This document shows positions 29,862-39,143 of a stretch of DNA of 64,000 nt, piece after piece. How positions within the stretch are numbered: position 1 is the stretch's first letter; each line of letters opens with the position of its first letter. This stretch comes from Neorhizobium sp. SOG26. GTDB taxonomy: Bacteria > Pseudomonadota > Alphaproteobacteria > Rhizobiales > Rhizobiaceae. A program made the translations under genes and the position numbers. Under the pieces are notes generated by a model that saw only the letters and a program-made list of their open reading frames with translations, searched no databases and was not told the origin of the DNA. The stretch is from contig NZ_CP025512.1 in the NCBI RefSeq assembly GCF_003491345.1, positions 186,001 through 250,000 on the forward strand. Direction: 5' to 3'.

Positions 29862-29884
29862 GAATACGGGCTCTGGCTTGCGTG
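29862..29884 (-). promoter_or_regulatory. Flagellar-regulon box upstream of motA
   Basis: On the minus strand CACGCAAG-N9-GTATTC, matching the CRCRCAAG-N9-NTA pattern, 37 bases before the motA start. It lies 47 bases from the divergent box for the DUF1217/flgF operon. Confidence 0.55.
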
Positions 29885-29931
29885 AGGCTGATTGTCGGAC
29901 CTCGTTGGCGGCATCGGCAAAGGGCCAGCCT

Positions 29932-29954
29932 CGCACAAGTCTTCACAGATAGCT
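29932..29954 (+). promoter_or_regulatory. Flagellar-regulon box upstream of the DUF1217-flgF-fliI operon
   Basis: CGCACAAG-N9-ATAGCT, a full match to the pattern, 77 bases before the GTG start of the DUF1217 gene. Confidence 0.6.
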
Positions 29955-30030
29955 TCCGCGACGATTGGGGACCGGACTGCCGGTTGCCGGGCGCTGTCCG
30001 CCGCTTCCGCGGACCTTGGGTGAGCTAGAA

Positions 30031-30807
30031 GTGATCACGACCTATACAAGTTACACGATGATCAGCCGCGACCTTCCGAAGTCGCTGGCGCGGGTCGCCG
30101 AGAAACCGGATGTAGCGCGCGAGACCGAGTACTATCTGTCGAAGATCGGCTCGATCAAGACCATCGACGACTTCATGGCCGACACGCGCCTTTATAACTA
30201 TGCGCTGAAGGCACACGGTCTTGAAGACATGGCTTATGCCAAGGCCTTCATCCGCAAGGTGCTGACGGAAGGCGTCGATGACGATGCCGACTTCGCCAAC
30301 AAGCTTTCCGATCCGCGTTACAAGTCGCTGGTCGAGTCGCTGAACTTTGCTGCTTTCGGCGCGGCCGCGACGAGCTTCGACAAGGCCCAGAAGGCGGTCG
30401 TCGAGAAGTTCCAGCGCCAGACGCTCGAAGAAGAAGCCGGCGCCGAAAACATGGGCGTGCGCCTGGCGCTTTATTTCGAGCGCACCGCTCCCACCATCAA
30501 GTCCGGCATGGAAATCCTCGCCGACGATGCGCTTGCCGAAGTCGTGCGTACCGCACTTGGCATGCCGAGCGAGATCGCCGGCGCCGACATCGACCGCCAG
30601 GCAAAATACATCGAGGAAGTCGTCAACATCCCCGATTTCCAGGATCCGAAGAAGGTCGCCAAGTTCCTCGAGCGCTTTGCAGCGATGTGGGAAATGAACA
30701 ATCCATCGGACAACTACGATCCGCTGGCCGCCTTCAACGCTCCGTCGAACGGCATTTCGACGGACCTTCTCATTTCCATCAACAAACTGAAACTCGGAGG
30801 CAAATGA
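30031..30807 (+). CDS. DUF1217 flagellar-locus protein
   Basis: A 258-residue protein of the alphaproteobacterial DUF1217 family, found almost only in flagellar loci. Start chosen as GTG 30031 (VITTYTSYTMISRDL); an ATG at 30058 is the alternative. The sequence is largely helical, with FGAAATSFDKAQKAVVEKFQR and RFAAMWEMNNPSDNYDPL, and has no signal peptide. It lies directly before flgF, one base apart, with a shared promoter. Function is unknown; a rod/hook export or chaperone role is a guess from context. Confidence 0.8.
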   Translation: MITTYTSYTMISRDLPKSLARVAEKPDVARETEYYLSKIGSIKTIDDFMADTRLYNYALKAHGLEDMAYAKAFIRKVLTEGVDDDADFANKLSDPRYKSLVESLNFAAFGAAATSFDKAQKAVVEKFQRQTLEEEAGAENMGVRLALYFERTAPTIKSGMEILADDALAEVVRTALGMPSEIAGADIDRQAKYIEEVVNIPDFQDPKKVAKFLERFAAMWEMNNPSDNYDPLAAFNAPSNGISTDLLISINKLKLGGK

Positions 30808-30808
30808 T

Positions 30809-31543
30809 ATGCAATCCGGACTTTATGTCGGCGTGTCATCCCAGATTGCGCTCGAGCGTCGCCTGAACACCATCGCCGACAACATGGCGAACATGAACAC
30901 CGTTGGCTTCCGTGCCACGGAAGTGAAGTTCGACGAGGTGCTGAGCAAGACGCGCAACGACCTCAACGCGAAGGTCGCCTTCGTCACCCAGGGCAACGAC
31001 TATCTTTCGACCCGCACCGGCCAGCTGCAGCAGACGGGCAACCCGCTCGACTTCGCGATCAAGGGCGAGGCGTTCTTCGCGATCGACACGCCGGTTGGCC
31101 AGGTTCTCACTCGCGACGGCCGCTTCACGATCGACGAGAACGGCCAGCTGCGCTCTATTCGCGGTTATGCCGTGATGGATGCCGGCGGTGCGCCGATCCA
31201 GCTCAACCGCGACGCCGGCCCGCCGACCATCGGCGCTGACGGCATCATCCTGCAGAACGGCCAGCCGGTCGCGACGCTTGGCCTCTTCACGGCCGACATC
31301 ACCAAGGGCTTCATCCGCTACGAGAACGAAGGGGTCATCCCCGTCGATAACCCGCAGCCGGTTGTGGAAGGCATCGAGAACTCGATCGCCCAGGGTTATG
31401 TCGAGCAGTCGAACGTCAATGGCATCAGCGAGATGACGCAGCTCATCCAGGTCAATCGCGCCTTCGAGAGCATCTCGGCTCTGATGCGCGACAGCGAGTC
31501 CGCGCTCAACGAGGCCATCCGGACCCTCGGCGGTTCCAACTAA
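30809..31543 (+). CDS. flgF: Flagellar proximal rod protein FlgF
   Basis: A 244-residue rod protein with the N-terminal Flg_bb_rod motif (RLNTIADNMANMNTVGF) and the C-terminal Flg_bbr domain ending NRAFESISALMRDSESALNEAIRTLG. It shares the axial-protein architecture of FlgG and FlgE. It lies one base after the DUF1217 gene and 21 bases before fliI. Confidence 0.94.
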   Translation: MQSGLYVGVSSQIALERRLNTIADNMANMNTVGFRATEVKFDEVLSKTRNDLNAKVAFVTQGNDYLSTRTGQLQQTGNPLDFAIKGEAFFAIDTPVGQVLTRDGRFTIDENGQLRSIRGYAVMDAGGAPIQLNRDAGPPTIGADGIILQNGQPVATLGLFTADITKGFIRYENEGVIPVDNPQPVVEGIENSIAQGYVEQSNVNGISEMTQLIQVNRAFESISALMRDSESALNEAIRTLGGSN

Positions 31544-31564
31544 GCGTAAGGACGTGAGCCCACC

Positions 31565-32962
31565 ATGATGGAAGCGGCTATCCTCAATGCGGTCAACGGC
31601 GGAAAGCTGGCACAGCTCGCGACACTTGCGAAGCACTATGCCGATCCCGCCGTCTCGGTGGCCTATGGCGGCCATGTCCGGGCGATCGCAGCCGGTCATT
31701 ATACCGTGGCCGGTCTTTCGAAGCATGTACGGCTTGGCGAATTCGTGGCGCATCGCAGCGCCTCGGGCATTCACCTAGGGGAAGTCGTGCGCGTCGAGCA
31801 GGACGTGGTCTATGTCTGCCCAATCGAACCGGGCGAACCGATCGGCATCGGCGACACCGTGATCCGCAAGGGTGCGTTCCGGGTCGCCCCGGATGAAAGC
31901 TGGTGTGGCCGCGTCATCAATTCGCTCGGCGAGCCGATCGACGGCAAGGGAGCGATTGGTCGTGGGCTTCATCCGCGCCCGATTGCGGCGACTGCGCCGC
32001 CGTCCATGACCCGCAGCCGCGTCGAGACCGGGTTCAAGACCGGCGTGCGTGCCATCGATATCTTCTCGCCGCTCTGCCTCGGTCAGCGTCTTGGCATTTT
32101 CGCAGGTTCGGGCGTCGGCAAGTCGACGCTCCTGTCAATGCTGGCGCGCGCCGAAGCCTTCGACAAGGTGGTGATCGCGCTTGTCGGCGAACGTGGCCGC
32201 GAAGTACGCGAATTCATTGAGGATACGCTTGGCGAAGACATGGCGAAGTCGATCGCCGTGGTCGCCACCAGCGATGAAAGCCCGATGCTGCGCAAGATGG
32301 CGCCGCTGGTGGCGATCTCGATCGCAGAACACTTCCGCGACCAGGGCCAGAACGTCCTGTTCATCGCCGACAGCGTGACCCGTTTTGCCCACGCCATCCG
32401 CGAAGTGGCCGTCGCATCGGGCGAACCGCCGATCGCGCGCGGTTATCCGGCCTCGGTCTTCACGGAACTGCCGCGGCTCCTGGAGCGGGCAGGGCCGGGC
32501 GTCGAGGGTGCCGGGACGATCACCGCGATCATCTCGATCCTCGTCGACGGTGACAACCACAACGACCCGATCGCCGACTCCGTTCGCGGCATCCTGGACG
32601 GGCACCTGGTGCTCGATCGTTCGCTGGCGGAAGAAGGGCGTTATCCGCCGATCAACCCGCTCGCCTCGATTTCGCGTCTCGCCCGCAAGGCCTGGACCGA
32701 CGACCAGGAAAAGCTGGTGTCGCGGCTGAAGGCGCTCGTCCACCGCTACGAGGAAACGCGCGACCTGCGCCTCATCGGCGGTTACCGCCCGGGCAGCGAT
32801 CCGGATCTCGACATGGCGATCAAGCAGGTCCCGATCATCTACGAGGTCCTGAAGCAGACGCCGGGCGAGCGCCCTTCAGCAGATGCCTATGGAGATCTAG
32901 CCAATGCCCTCCGCGCTGCGGCGGGGCAGGGTGGCATGCAGCCGGGTGCAGCGAGAAGATAG
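31565..32962 (+). CDS. fliI: Flagellum-specific export ATPase FliI
   Basis: A 465-residue ATPase. Walker A GSGVGKST is at about residues 181-188, with VGERGREVREF and Walker B-type VLFIADSVTRFAHA. The N-terminal region is typical of the FliI/YscN family. It powers substrate loading at the flagellar type III export gate. The usual partner FliH is not adjacent here; a FliH-like gene lies about 19 kb away at 51.3 kb. An alternative ATG lies three bases downstream. Confidence 0.96.
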   Translation: MMEAAILNAVNGGKLAQLATLAKHYADPAVSVAYGGHVRAIAAGHYTVAGLSKHVRLGEFVAHRSASGIHLGEVVRVEQDVVYVCPIEPGEPIGIGDTVIRKGAFRVAPDESWCGRVINSLGEPIDGKGAIGRGLHPRPIAATAPPSMTRSRVETGFKTGVRAIDIFSPLCLGQRLGIFAGSGVGKSTLLSMLARAEAFDKVVIALVGERGREVREFIEDTLGEDMAKSIAVVATSDESPMLRKMAPLVAISIAEHFRDQGQNVLFIADSVTRFAHAIREVAVASGEPPIARGYPASVFTELPRLLERAGPGVEGAGTITAIISILVDGDNHNDPIADSVRGILDGHLVLDRSLAEEGRYPPINPLASISRLARKAWTDDQEKLVSRLKALVHRYEETRDLRLIGGYRPGSDPDLDMAIKQVPIIYEVLKQTPGERPSADAYGDLANALRAAAGQGGMQPGAARR

Positions 32963-32966
32963 GAAC

Positions 32967-33536
32967 ATGAGCGTGGAACAGTCCGAAGACAAGATTGCAG
33001 CTCAAAAGCCCGAAGCAAGCTCCTCGCGCCTCAGCGACACGCTGCTTGCCGCAACCGGCGTGGCGCTGGCCGCAGCTGCGGCATTTTTTCCCTGGTACGT
33101 CTTCCTCAACGAAGACAAGTTCGGTATCCGCCCGGAAGCCATGGACCGCACCCGCGACCTGCCGCCCGGCAATGGCCGCCCGGTGGTCAGCGTTTCGCCG
33201 CTTGCCATGACCGACAGCACCAAGGACGATCGTCTGACCGCGCCCGATCCGATGGACGAGCTCACCACGGCAACGACCTCGGCGCTCGGCAAGGCACGCG
33301 ACAACGGTGCCTTCCGCGAGGAACAGCCGTTCCCCGGCAAGAGCGAATTCCGCCTCCTGCACGTCGCGAACGGCCGTGCGCTCATCGAAGACGGCTCCGG
33401 CATGTATATGGTTCAGGTCGGCTCGATCCTGCCTGACAACAGCAAGCTCGCAACGCTCGAGCAACGCGATGGCCGCTGGGTGATCATTACTTCGACGGGC
33501 CAGCTTTACACCGACAACGGCGCTGCAAGCCCGTAA
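32967..33536 (+). CDS. Single-pass membrane protein of unknown function, fliI-flgB intergenic
   Basis: A 189-residue protein with a basic/polar N-terminus, one membrane helix (TLLAATGVALAAAAAFFPWYVF, residues about 25-47) and a periplasmic domain with RLLHVANGRALIEDGSGMYMV. The latter resembles a small beta-rich domain. Start ATG 32967 follows AGGAAC and begins four bases after the fliI stop. An unknown gene occupies the same place in Sinorhizobium. I infer a stator/basal-body accessory or periplasmic flagellar role only from position. Confidence 0.75.
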   Translation: MSVEQSEDKIAAQKPEASSSRLSDTLLAATGVALAAAAAFFPWYVFLNEDKFGIRPEAMDRTRDLPPGNGRPVVSVSPLAMTDSTKDDRLTAPDPMDELTTATTSALGKARDNGAFREEQPFPGKSEFRLLHVANGRALIEDGSGMYMVQVGSILPDNSKLATLEQRDGRWVIITSTGQLYTDNGAASP

Positions 33537-33540
33537 GTCC

Positions 33541-33563
33541 GACGCAAGGTTACGAGGCTACTC
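33541..33563 (+). promoter_or_regulatory. Flagellar-regulon box upstream of flgB
   Basis: GACGCAAG-N9-CTACTC, close to the CRCRCAAG-N9-NTA pattern, 26 bases before the flgB start. Its 3' part TACTCTCCA also occurs at the flgE box. Confidence 0.5.
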
Positions 33564-33588
33564 TCCAGTCAAATGATGGAGAAAGCAT

Positions 33589-33978
33589 ATGTCCTCGATT
33601 GAACTCTTTGCTCTGGCCGGTCGTCAAGCTCAGTGGCTATCGGTTCGTCAGGAGGTCGTGGCGGGCAACATCGCCAATGCCAACACCCCGAAATTCAAGG
33701 CCAAGGATGTAACGCCTTTCGACGCGGTTCTGGACAAGACCCAGAACATGGCGATGGCGCGCACGCATCCGGGCCATATCGCCACAAACTCGATGAGCGA
33801 CGAAATCGACATCAAGGAGTCGAAGCTCAACCAGGAAATCGGCGTACAGGAATCGGGCAACACCGTCTCGCTCACCGCGGAGATGACCAAGACGGGCGAA
33901 ATCAAGCGTCAATACGAATTAGGTGCAGGTCTCGTGAAGTCGTTTCACAGCATGATGCTGCTGACAGTCAGAAGGTAA
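33589..33978 (+). CDS. flgB: Flagellar proximal rod protein FlgB
   Basis: A 129-residue rod protein with the Flg_bb_rod motif [20 protein letters not shown] and a C-terminal helix ending [18 protein letters not shown]. It follows a GGAGAAAG ribosome-binding site. It heads the flgB-flgC-fliE-flgG-flgA-flgI-motE-flgH-fliL block, which has gaps or overlaps of a few bases throughout. Confidence 0.94.
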   Translation: MSSIELFALAGRQAQWLSVRQEVVAGNIANANTPKFKAKDVTPFDAVLDKTQNMAMARTHPGHIATNSMSDEIDIKESKLNQEIGVQESGNTVSLTAEMTKTGEIKRQYELGAGLVKSFHSMMLLTVRR

Positions 33979-33985
33979 GAAGCAA

Positions 33986-34405
33986 ATGGATCCGCTTTCA
34001 GCCGCTTCCAAGATTGCAGGCTCCGGCCTGGAAGCGCAGGCCACCCGCCTGCGTATCGTCTCGGAAAACATCGCCAACGCCCGCTCCACGGGCGACACGC
34101 CAGGCGCCGACCCCTACCGTCGCAAGACGATCACCTTCGGGTCCGAGCTCGACCGGGCAAGCGGTGTTGATCTCGTCGAGGTCAAGAAGCTCGGCGAAGA
34201 CAAGTCGAAGTTCATCGAGGAATACGACCCGGCTCATCCGGCGGCCGATGAACGCGGCATGGTCAAGGTGCCGAACGTCAACATGCTCATCGAGATGGCC
34301 GACATGCGGGAAGCCAACCGCTCCTACGAAGCCAATCTCCAAACCATCAAGCAGACCCGCGAACTTGTGGCTGCAACGATTGACCTGCTGAAGGCCGCAC
34401 AATGA
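33986..34405 (+). CDS. flgC: Flagellar proximal rod protein FlgC
   Basis: A 139-residue rod protein with the N-terminal axial motif [16 protein letters not shown] and C-terminal [23 protein letters not shown]. It starts seven bases after flgB and its stop overlaps the fliE start (ATGA). Confidence 0.95.
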   Translation: MDPLSAASKIAGSGLEAQATRLRIVSENIANARSTGDTPGADPYRRKTITFGSELDRASGVDLVEVKKLGEDKSKFIEEYDPAHPAADERGMVKVPNVNMLIEMADMREANRSYEANLQTIKQTRELVAATIDLLKAAQ

Positions 34406-34737
34406 TTAACCAGATCCAAAGCATCGCTTCGCTCACCGGCTCCAACGGTGTCGATCAGATCGGCAAGACGGCAAGCTCCCTCATGGGCACGCCGGGTGCG
34501 ACCCCCGGCCAGGCTCCTGGCATGGATTTCGCCACTGTTCTCGGCAACATGGCGACCGACACGATGACGAGCCTGAAGGGCGCCGAAGCCATGTCCTTCA
34601 AGGCCATCCAGGGCAAGGCCAACACGCGCGAAGTCGTGGACGCCGTTCTTGAGGCCCAGCAGTCGCTGCAGACGGCAACCGCGCTCCGCGACAAGATCGT
34701 CTCCGCTTATCTCGATATCACGAAGATGCAAATTTAG
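34402..34737 (+). CDS. fliE: Flagellar MS-ring/rod junction protein FliE
   Basis: A 111-residue FliE, the adapter between the MS ring and the rod. The C-terminal conserved region ([33 protein letters not shown]) is typical. It overlaps flgC by four bases. Confidence 0.94.
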   Translation: MINQIQSIASLTGSNGVDQIGKTASSLMGTPGATPGQAPGMDFATVLGNMATDTMTSLKGAEAMSFKAIQGKANTREVVDAVLEAQQSLQTATALRDKIVSAYLDITKMQI

Positions 34738-34754
34738 AGTTTGAGGACGAAGAC

Positions 34755-35543
34755 ATGAGAGCGCTTTCCGTCGCAGCCACGGGCATGGAAGCCCAGCAGA
34801 CCAATCTCGAGGTCATCGCGAACAACATCGCCAACATCAACACGACCGGGTTCAAGCGCGCTCGCGCCGAGTTTTCCGATCTGCTCTACCAGACCGAACG
34901 TGCCGGCGGCGTGCCGAACCGTGCCAACCAGGCGATCGTGCCGGAAGGTGCCAACATCGGTCTCGGCGTGCAGACCTCGGCGGTCCGCAACATCCACACC
35001 CAGGGTGAGCTGACGCACACGGAAAACGACCTCGATGTCGCGATCGTGGGCCGTGGCTGGTACCAGATCCAGACCCCGGACGGGCAGACGCTCTACAGCC
35101 GCGCCGGCACCTTCAACAAGAATGCCGAAGGCCAGATGGTAACGATCGACGGTTACGCCGTTGTTCCGAACATCACCTTCCCGGCTGATGTCAGCGAAAC
35201 CAAGATCACCCGCACCGGCCAGGTCATGGTCCGTATCGGCAACGATCCGGACTTCACGGAAATCGGCCAGCTGACGATCGCCAACTTCGTCAACGAAGCC
35301 GGTTTGAAGCCGCTCGGCGACAACCTGTTCCAGCAGACGGCCGCCTCTGGCGAGCCGATCGTGGCGGCTCCGGAAGATCCGGGCTTCGGTTACCTGAAGC
35401 AGGGATACCTGGAAGGCTCCAACGTGGATGCGGTGCGCGAGATCACGGACCTGATCTCTGCCCAGCGCGCCTACGAGATGAACTCCAAGGTCATCACCAC
35501 CGCAGATGAGATGGCTTCGATCGTCAGCAAGAACCTGAAGTAA
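34755..35543 (+). CDS. flgG: Flagellar distal rod protein FlgG
   Basis: A 262-residue distal rod protein. N-terminal motif [21 protein letters not shown], central [17 protein letters not shown], and C-terminal [22 protein letters not shown] are textbook FlgG. It is the major distal rod subunit passing through the peptidoglycan and outer rings. Confidence 0.97.
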   Translation: MRALSVAATGMEAQQTNLEVIANNIANINTTGFKRARAEFSDLLYQTERAGGVPNRANQAIVPEGANIGLGVQTSAVRNIHTQGELTHTENDLDVAIVGRGWYQIQTPDGQTLYSRAGTFNKNAEGQMVTIDGYAVVPNITFPADVSETKITRTGQVMVRIGNDPDFTEIGQLTIANFVNEAGLKPLGDNLFQQTAASGEPIVAAPEDPGFGYLKQGYLEGSNVDAVREITDLISAQRAYEMNSKVITTADEMASIVSKNLK

Positions 35544-35562
35544 GACCAGGAGACAGGCAGAC

Positions 35563-36048
35563 ATGATGTTTCGCCGGATGAACATGATTGGTGCGGGCGC
35601 GGCACGACTGCTGATGGCAGCGCTGGTCGCCGCCGCGTCCTTCGCACCGGCCGCCGCGCAGGTGCGCACCGCGGTTGTTCCGACCCAGACCATCTATCCC
35701 GGCGAGGAAATCATGCCGGGCATGGTGCAGGAGGTCGAGGTGACCAATCCCCACCTCACCGGCGATTACACCACCAAGACGCGCCAGGTCGTCGGCATGG
35801 TGGCCAAGCGCACGCTCTTGCCGGGGCGCACCGTCCCGGTCTCTGCCCTGCGCGAAGCCTTCGCCGTCACCCGCGGCAAGGCGGTCCGGCTGATGTTCAC
35901 CGTCGGCAGCATGACGATCTCGGCGCAGGGCGCGCCGCTGGAGAACGCGGCGGTGGGTGATCTCATCCGCGTCCGCAACATCGATTCCGGAGTGACGGTC
36001 AGCGGCACCGTCATGGCGGATGGCTCAGTACAAGTGGTGGCAAAATGA
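35563..36048 (+). CDS. flgA: P-ring assembly chaperone FlgA
   Basis: A 161-residue periplasmic chaperone for FlgI. Signal peptide (GAARLLMAALVAAASFAPAAA), then an SAF domain with PLENAAVGDLIRVRNIDSG at the C-terminus. It lies just before its client flgI, with overlapping start and stop codons (ATGA). Confidence 0.92.
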   Translation: MMFRRMNMIGAGAARLLMAALVAAASFAPAAAQVRTAVVPTQTIYPGEEIMPGMVQEVEVTNPHLTGDYTTKTRQVVGMVAKRTLLPGRTVPVSALREAFAVTRGKAVRLMFTVGSMTISAQGAPLENAAVGDLIRVRNIDSGVTVSGTVMADGSVQVVAK

Positions 36049-37172
36049 AGAAGAACTGCTTCATGGCAGCAATCGCGCTGGTGGGCGCCTTGCTTGCGAC
36101 TGCCCCGGCCGTCGGCCAGACAAATTCCGTATCAGCACGCATCAAGGACATCGCCTCGCTGCAGGCTGGTCGTGAGAACCAGCTGATCGGCTACGGCCTG
36201 GTCGTGGGTCTGCAGGGCTCGGGCGACAGCCTGCGGTCCTCGCCGTTCACCGACCAATCCATGCGGGCGATGCTGCAAAACCTCGGCATCTCCACCCAGG
36301 GCAGCCAGTCGAACGCCAAGAACGTCGCGGCCGTCATGGTCACGGCAAACCTGCCGCCGTTCGCAAGCCCCGGTAGCCGCATCGACGTGACGGTGAGCTC
36401 GCTCGGCGACGCCACCTCGCTGCGCGGCGGCACGCTTGTGATGACGTCGCTCTCGGGCGCCGACGGCCAGATCTACGCCGTTGCCCAGGGCGCGCTCGTC
36501 GTGTCAGGCTTCTCGGCGCAGGGCCAGGCGGCAACGCTTACCGAAGGCGTCACCACCTCGGCGCGCGTTCCGAACGGCGCAATCATCGAGCGCGAGCTGC
36601 CGTCGAAGTTCAAGGACTCGGTCAACCTCGTCCTGCAACTGCGCAACCCCGACTTTTCGACGGCGGTTCGCGTATCGGACACCGTCAACAGTTTTGCGAA
36701 GCGCCGCTACGGCGGACCGATTGCCGAAGCGCGTGACAGCCAGGAAGTGGTGGTCCAGAAGCCACGCAGTGCGGATCTGGCGCGCCTGATGGCCGAACTC
36801 GAAAATCTCGTCGTCGAAGCCGATACCCCGGCCAAGGTCGTCATCAACGAGCGCACCGGTACGATCGTTATCGGTGCGGACGTGAAGATTTCCCGCGTCG
36901 CCGTCAGCTACGGCACGCTCACCGTCCAGGTTACCGAAACGCCGCAGATCATCCAGCCGGAGCCCTTCTCGCGCGGCGAAACTGCGGTTCAGCCGCAGAC
37001 CGACATCATGGCGATGAAGGACGGCGGCCAGGTAGCCATCCTCAACGGACCGGACCTGCGCACCCTCGTTGCCGGCCTCAACGGCATCGGCGTCAAGCCC
37101 GATGGCATCATCGCCATCCTCCAGGGCATCAAGTCTGCCGGCGCCCTTCAAGCGGAGCTCGTCCTGCAATGA
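36045..37172 (+). CDS. flgI: Flagellar P-ring protein FlgI
   Basis: A 375-residue periplasmic P-ring subunit. Signal peptide (FMAAIALVGALLATAPAVG) followed by the FlgI start ARIKDIASLQAGRENQLIGYG and C-terminal GGQVAILNGPDLRTLVAGLNGIGVKPDGIIAILQGIK. It overlaps both flgA and motE by four bases. Confidence 0.97.
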   Translation: MKKNCFMAAIALVGALLATAPAVGQTNSVSARIKDIASLQAGRENQLIGYGLVVGLQGSGDSLRSSPFTDQSMRAMLQNLGISTQGSQSNAKNVAAVMVTANLPPFASPGSRIDVTVSSLGDATSLRGGTLVMTSLSGADGQIYAVAQGALVVSGFSAQGQAATLTEGVTTSARVPNGAIIERELPSKFKDSVNLVLQLRNPDFSTAVRVSDTVNSFAKRRYGGPIAEARDSQEVVVQKPRSADLARLMAELENLVVEADTPAKVVINERTGTIVIGADVKISRVAVSYGTLTVQVTETPQIIQPEPFSRGETAVQPQTDIMAMKDGGQVAILNGPDLRTLVAGLNGIGVKPDGIIAILQGIKSAGALQAELVLQ

Positions 37173-37729
37173 CCGAGACCTTGTTCACTATTTCCATCAC
37201 CAAGCGGATGGCGCGCCGCGTGCTTGCTGCCGCAGCTGTCCTGACCGTTGTCAGCCAGGTTGGCGCTCAGCAGCCGGCGACTGTCTCGGAAACCTCGACC
37301 GCGGACGAAATCCAGAAGTTCTGCACCAACATCGCCGACGCCGCGCGCGACCAGCGTTACCTGTTGCAGAAGCAGGAGCTCGACCAGCTGCAGGCCGATG
37401 TCGACCAGCGCATCAAGACGCTTGAAGAGCGCACCGCCGAATACCAGGACTGGCTGAAGCGCCGGAATGACTTCCTGGCACGCGCAGAGGCAGGGCTCGT
37501 CGATATCTACAAGACCATGAAGCCGGATGCCGCAGCACCCGCGCTTGCCGAAATGAAGCTCGATGTCGCAGCCGCGATCATCATGCAGCTTCCGGCACGC
37601 CAGTCGGCCCTGTTCCTGAGCGAGATGGACCCGCAGAAGGCGGGCATGATCTCCACCATCATCTCTAGCGCTTCCGATCCCACTACGTCGAAAGCACGTA
37701 CTCCTGATTCCGCGAAAGTACCCTCATGA
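37169..37729 (+). CDS. motE: Periplasmic MotC chaperone MotE
   Basis: A 186-residue secreted protein: signal peptide (VLAAAAVLTVVSQVGA), then a helical region (QKQELDQLQADVDQRIKTLEE) and a C-terminal MgtE-N-like segment (MQLPARQSALFLSEMDPQKAG). Position between flgI and flgH and the sequence type match Sinorhizobium MotE, reported as a chaperone for the periplasmic motor protein MotC, whose gene is at 53.2 kb here. Confidence 0.85.
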   Translation: MTETLFTISITKRMARRVLAAAAVLTVVSQVGAQQPATVSETSTADEIQKFCTNIADAARDQRYLLQKQELDQLQADVDQRIKTLEERTAEYQDWLKRRNDFLARAEAGLVDIYKTMKPDAAAPALAEMKLDVAAAIIMQLPARQSALFLSEMDPQKAGMISTIISSASDPTTSKARTPDSAKVPS

Positions 37730-38445
37730 CGAAGCGCATTTCCGCCGTTACGGCTGTTCTTTTTCTGGCAGGCTGCCAGAGCCAGACGATCAAGGAGATC
37801 GGTAACGCCCCGTCGATGAGCCCGATCGGCAGCGGCCTGCAATATGCGCAGACGACGCAGATGTCTTCCTATCCGAAGCAGCCGCGCCAGCTGGCGAGCG
37901 GCTATTCGCTGTGGAGCGACAGCCAGGCGGCGCTCTTCAAGGACAGCCGTGCATTGAACGTCGGCGATATTCTCACCGTCGACATCAAGATCAATGACAA
38001 GGCCTCGTTCGATAACGAAACCGAGCGCAACCGCAAGAATTCGACCAGCCTCACCTGGGGCCTGAACCTGTCGAACCTGTTTGGCTGGACGCCGGAAGCC
38101 GGAACCACGGGCGACCTCGGCCACGATTCGAGTAGCGAATCGGAAGGCAAGGGCAAGACCAAGCGTTCCGAAACCCTGAAGCTCCTCGTGGCGGCCGTCG
38201 TCACCGGCATTCTCGAGAACGGCAACCTGCTGATCAGCGGTTCGCAGGAAGTTCGCGTCAACCACGAGATCCGCATCCTGAACGTCGCCGGTATCGTGCG
38301 GCCGCAGGACGTCGACTCGCAGAACATGATCTCCTACGACAAGATCGCCGAAGCGCGTATCTCCTACGGCGGACGCGGTCGCCTGACCGAGGTCCAGCAG
38401 CCTCCGGTCGGCCAGCAGGTCGTGGATCTCTTCGCGCCCTTCTGA
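37726..38445 (+). CDS. flgH: Flagellar L-ring lipoprotein FlgH
   Basis: A 239-residue outer-membrane L-ring protein. A lipoprotein signal ends at the lipobox LAGC (VLFLAGCQSQ). Conserved FlgH strands include LNVGDILTVDIKINDKASF, and the C-terminus has ISYDKIAEARISYGGRGRLTEVQQPPVGQQ. It overlaps motE by four bases. Confidence 0.96.
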   Translation: MTKRISAVTAVLFLAGCQSQTIKEIGNAPSMSPIGSGLQYAQTTQMSSYPKQPRQLASGYSLWSDSQAALFKDSRALNVGDILTVDIKINDKASFDNETERNRKNSTSLTWGLNLSNLFGWTPEAGTTGDLGHDSSSESEGKGKTKRSETLKLLVAAVVTGILENGNLLISGSQEVRVNHEIRILNVAGIVRPQDVDSQNMISYDKIAEARISYGGRGRLTEVQQPPVGQQVVDLFAPF

Positions 38446-38486
38446 TGAAGCGCGAAGACCTCTTGCTAGTGAAGGCTTGATTGAGC

Positions 38487-39002
38487 ATGGCGGACGAAGC
38501 ACAGACAGCCGAAGGCGGCGCCAAGAAAAAGGCCGGCATCATGTTGATCGCAGGCGTCGGCATCCTGACGCTTGTCGGCGCCGGTGGTGGCTGGATCGTC
38601 GGCGGCATGATTGCGCCGAAGGAGCCCGCGGCAACCGCCGAGCATGAAGAGGCCGCGGCCGGTGCGCATGGCGAAGCCGGCAAGAAGGATGAAGGCCTCC
38701 CGCACATCTCGACGCCCGCTAGCGGCGTCGTGATGCTGGAGCCGATCACCACCAACTTGGCCTATCCCTCCGAAAACTGGGTTCGCCTGGAAGTGGCGCT
38801 TGCCTTCAAGGGCCAGCCGGAAATGCCGCTGGCGGAAAGCATCCACCAGGACATCCTGGCTTACATGCGCACGGTCTCCCTGCAGCAGATCGAGGGGCCG
38901 CGCGGCTTCCAGTATCTGCGCGACGACATCCAGGAGCGTGTCGACCTGCGCTCGCAGGGCAAAGTCGCCAAGGTGATGCTGCGGACCTTCGTGATCGAAT
39001 AG
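38487..39002 (+). CDS. fliL: Flagellar basal-body protein FliL
   Basis: A 171-residue single-pass membrane protein: short cytoplasmic N-terminus, one helix (IMLIAGVGILTLVGAGGGWIVGG), a charged linker, then a periplasmic domain with YPSENWVRLEVALAF and RGFQYLRDDIQERVD. FliL surrounds the stators. Start ATG 38487 is preferred over the TTG at 38481. Confidence 0.93.
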   Translation: MADEAQTAEGGAKKKAGIMLIAGVGILTLVGAGGGWIVGGMIAPKEPAATAEHEEAAAGAHGEAGKKDEGLPHISTPASGVVMLEPITTNLAYPSENWVRLEVALAFKGQPEMPLAESIHQDILAYMRTVSLQQIEGPRGFQYLRDDIQERVDLRSQGKVAKVMLRTFVIE

Positions 39003-39059
39003 GCCGCAACGCCTGCCGCTGGGGCGGCAAGGGCACACCCGAAAGCTTCCTGTTCAAGA

Positions 39060-39143
39060 ATGGCACACGGACAAGATCCTGGTGTTGACCTTCGTTCGCG
39101 CCGGGGCGTATCGAGGGCGATGTCCACCATGGTCCTGATTTGA
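39060..39143 (+). CDS. Possible 27-residue leader ORF before fliP
   Basis: ATG at 39060 opens 27 codons (starting MAHGQDPGVDL) whose TGA overlaps the fliP ATG (TGATG, 39141-39145). fliP has no clear ribosome-binding site of its own, so coupling through this ORF is conceivable. No ribosome-binding site is evident for the small ORF either, so it may be fortuitous. Confidence 0.2.
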   Translation: MAHGQDPGVDLRSRRGVSRAMSTMVLI

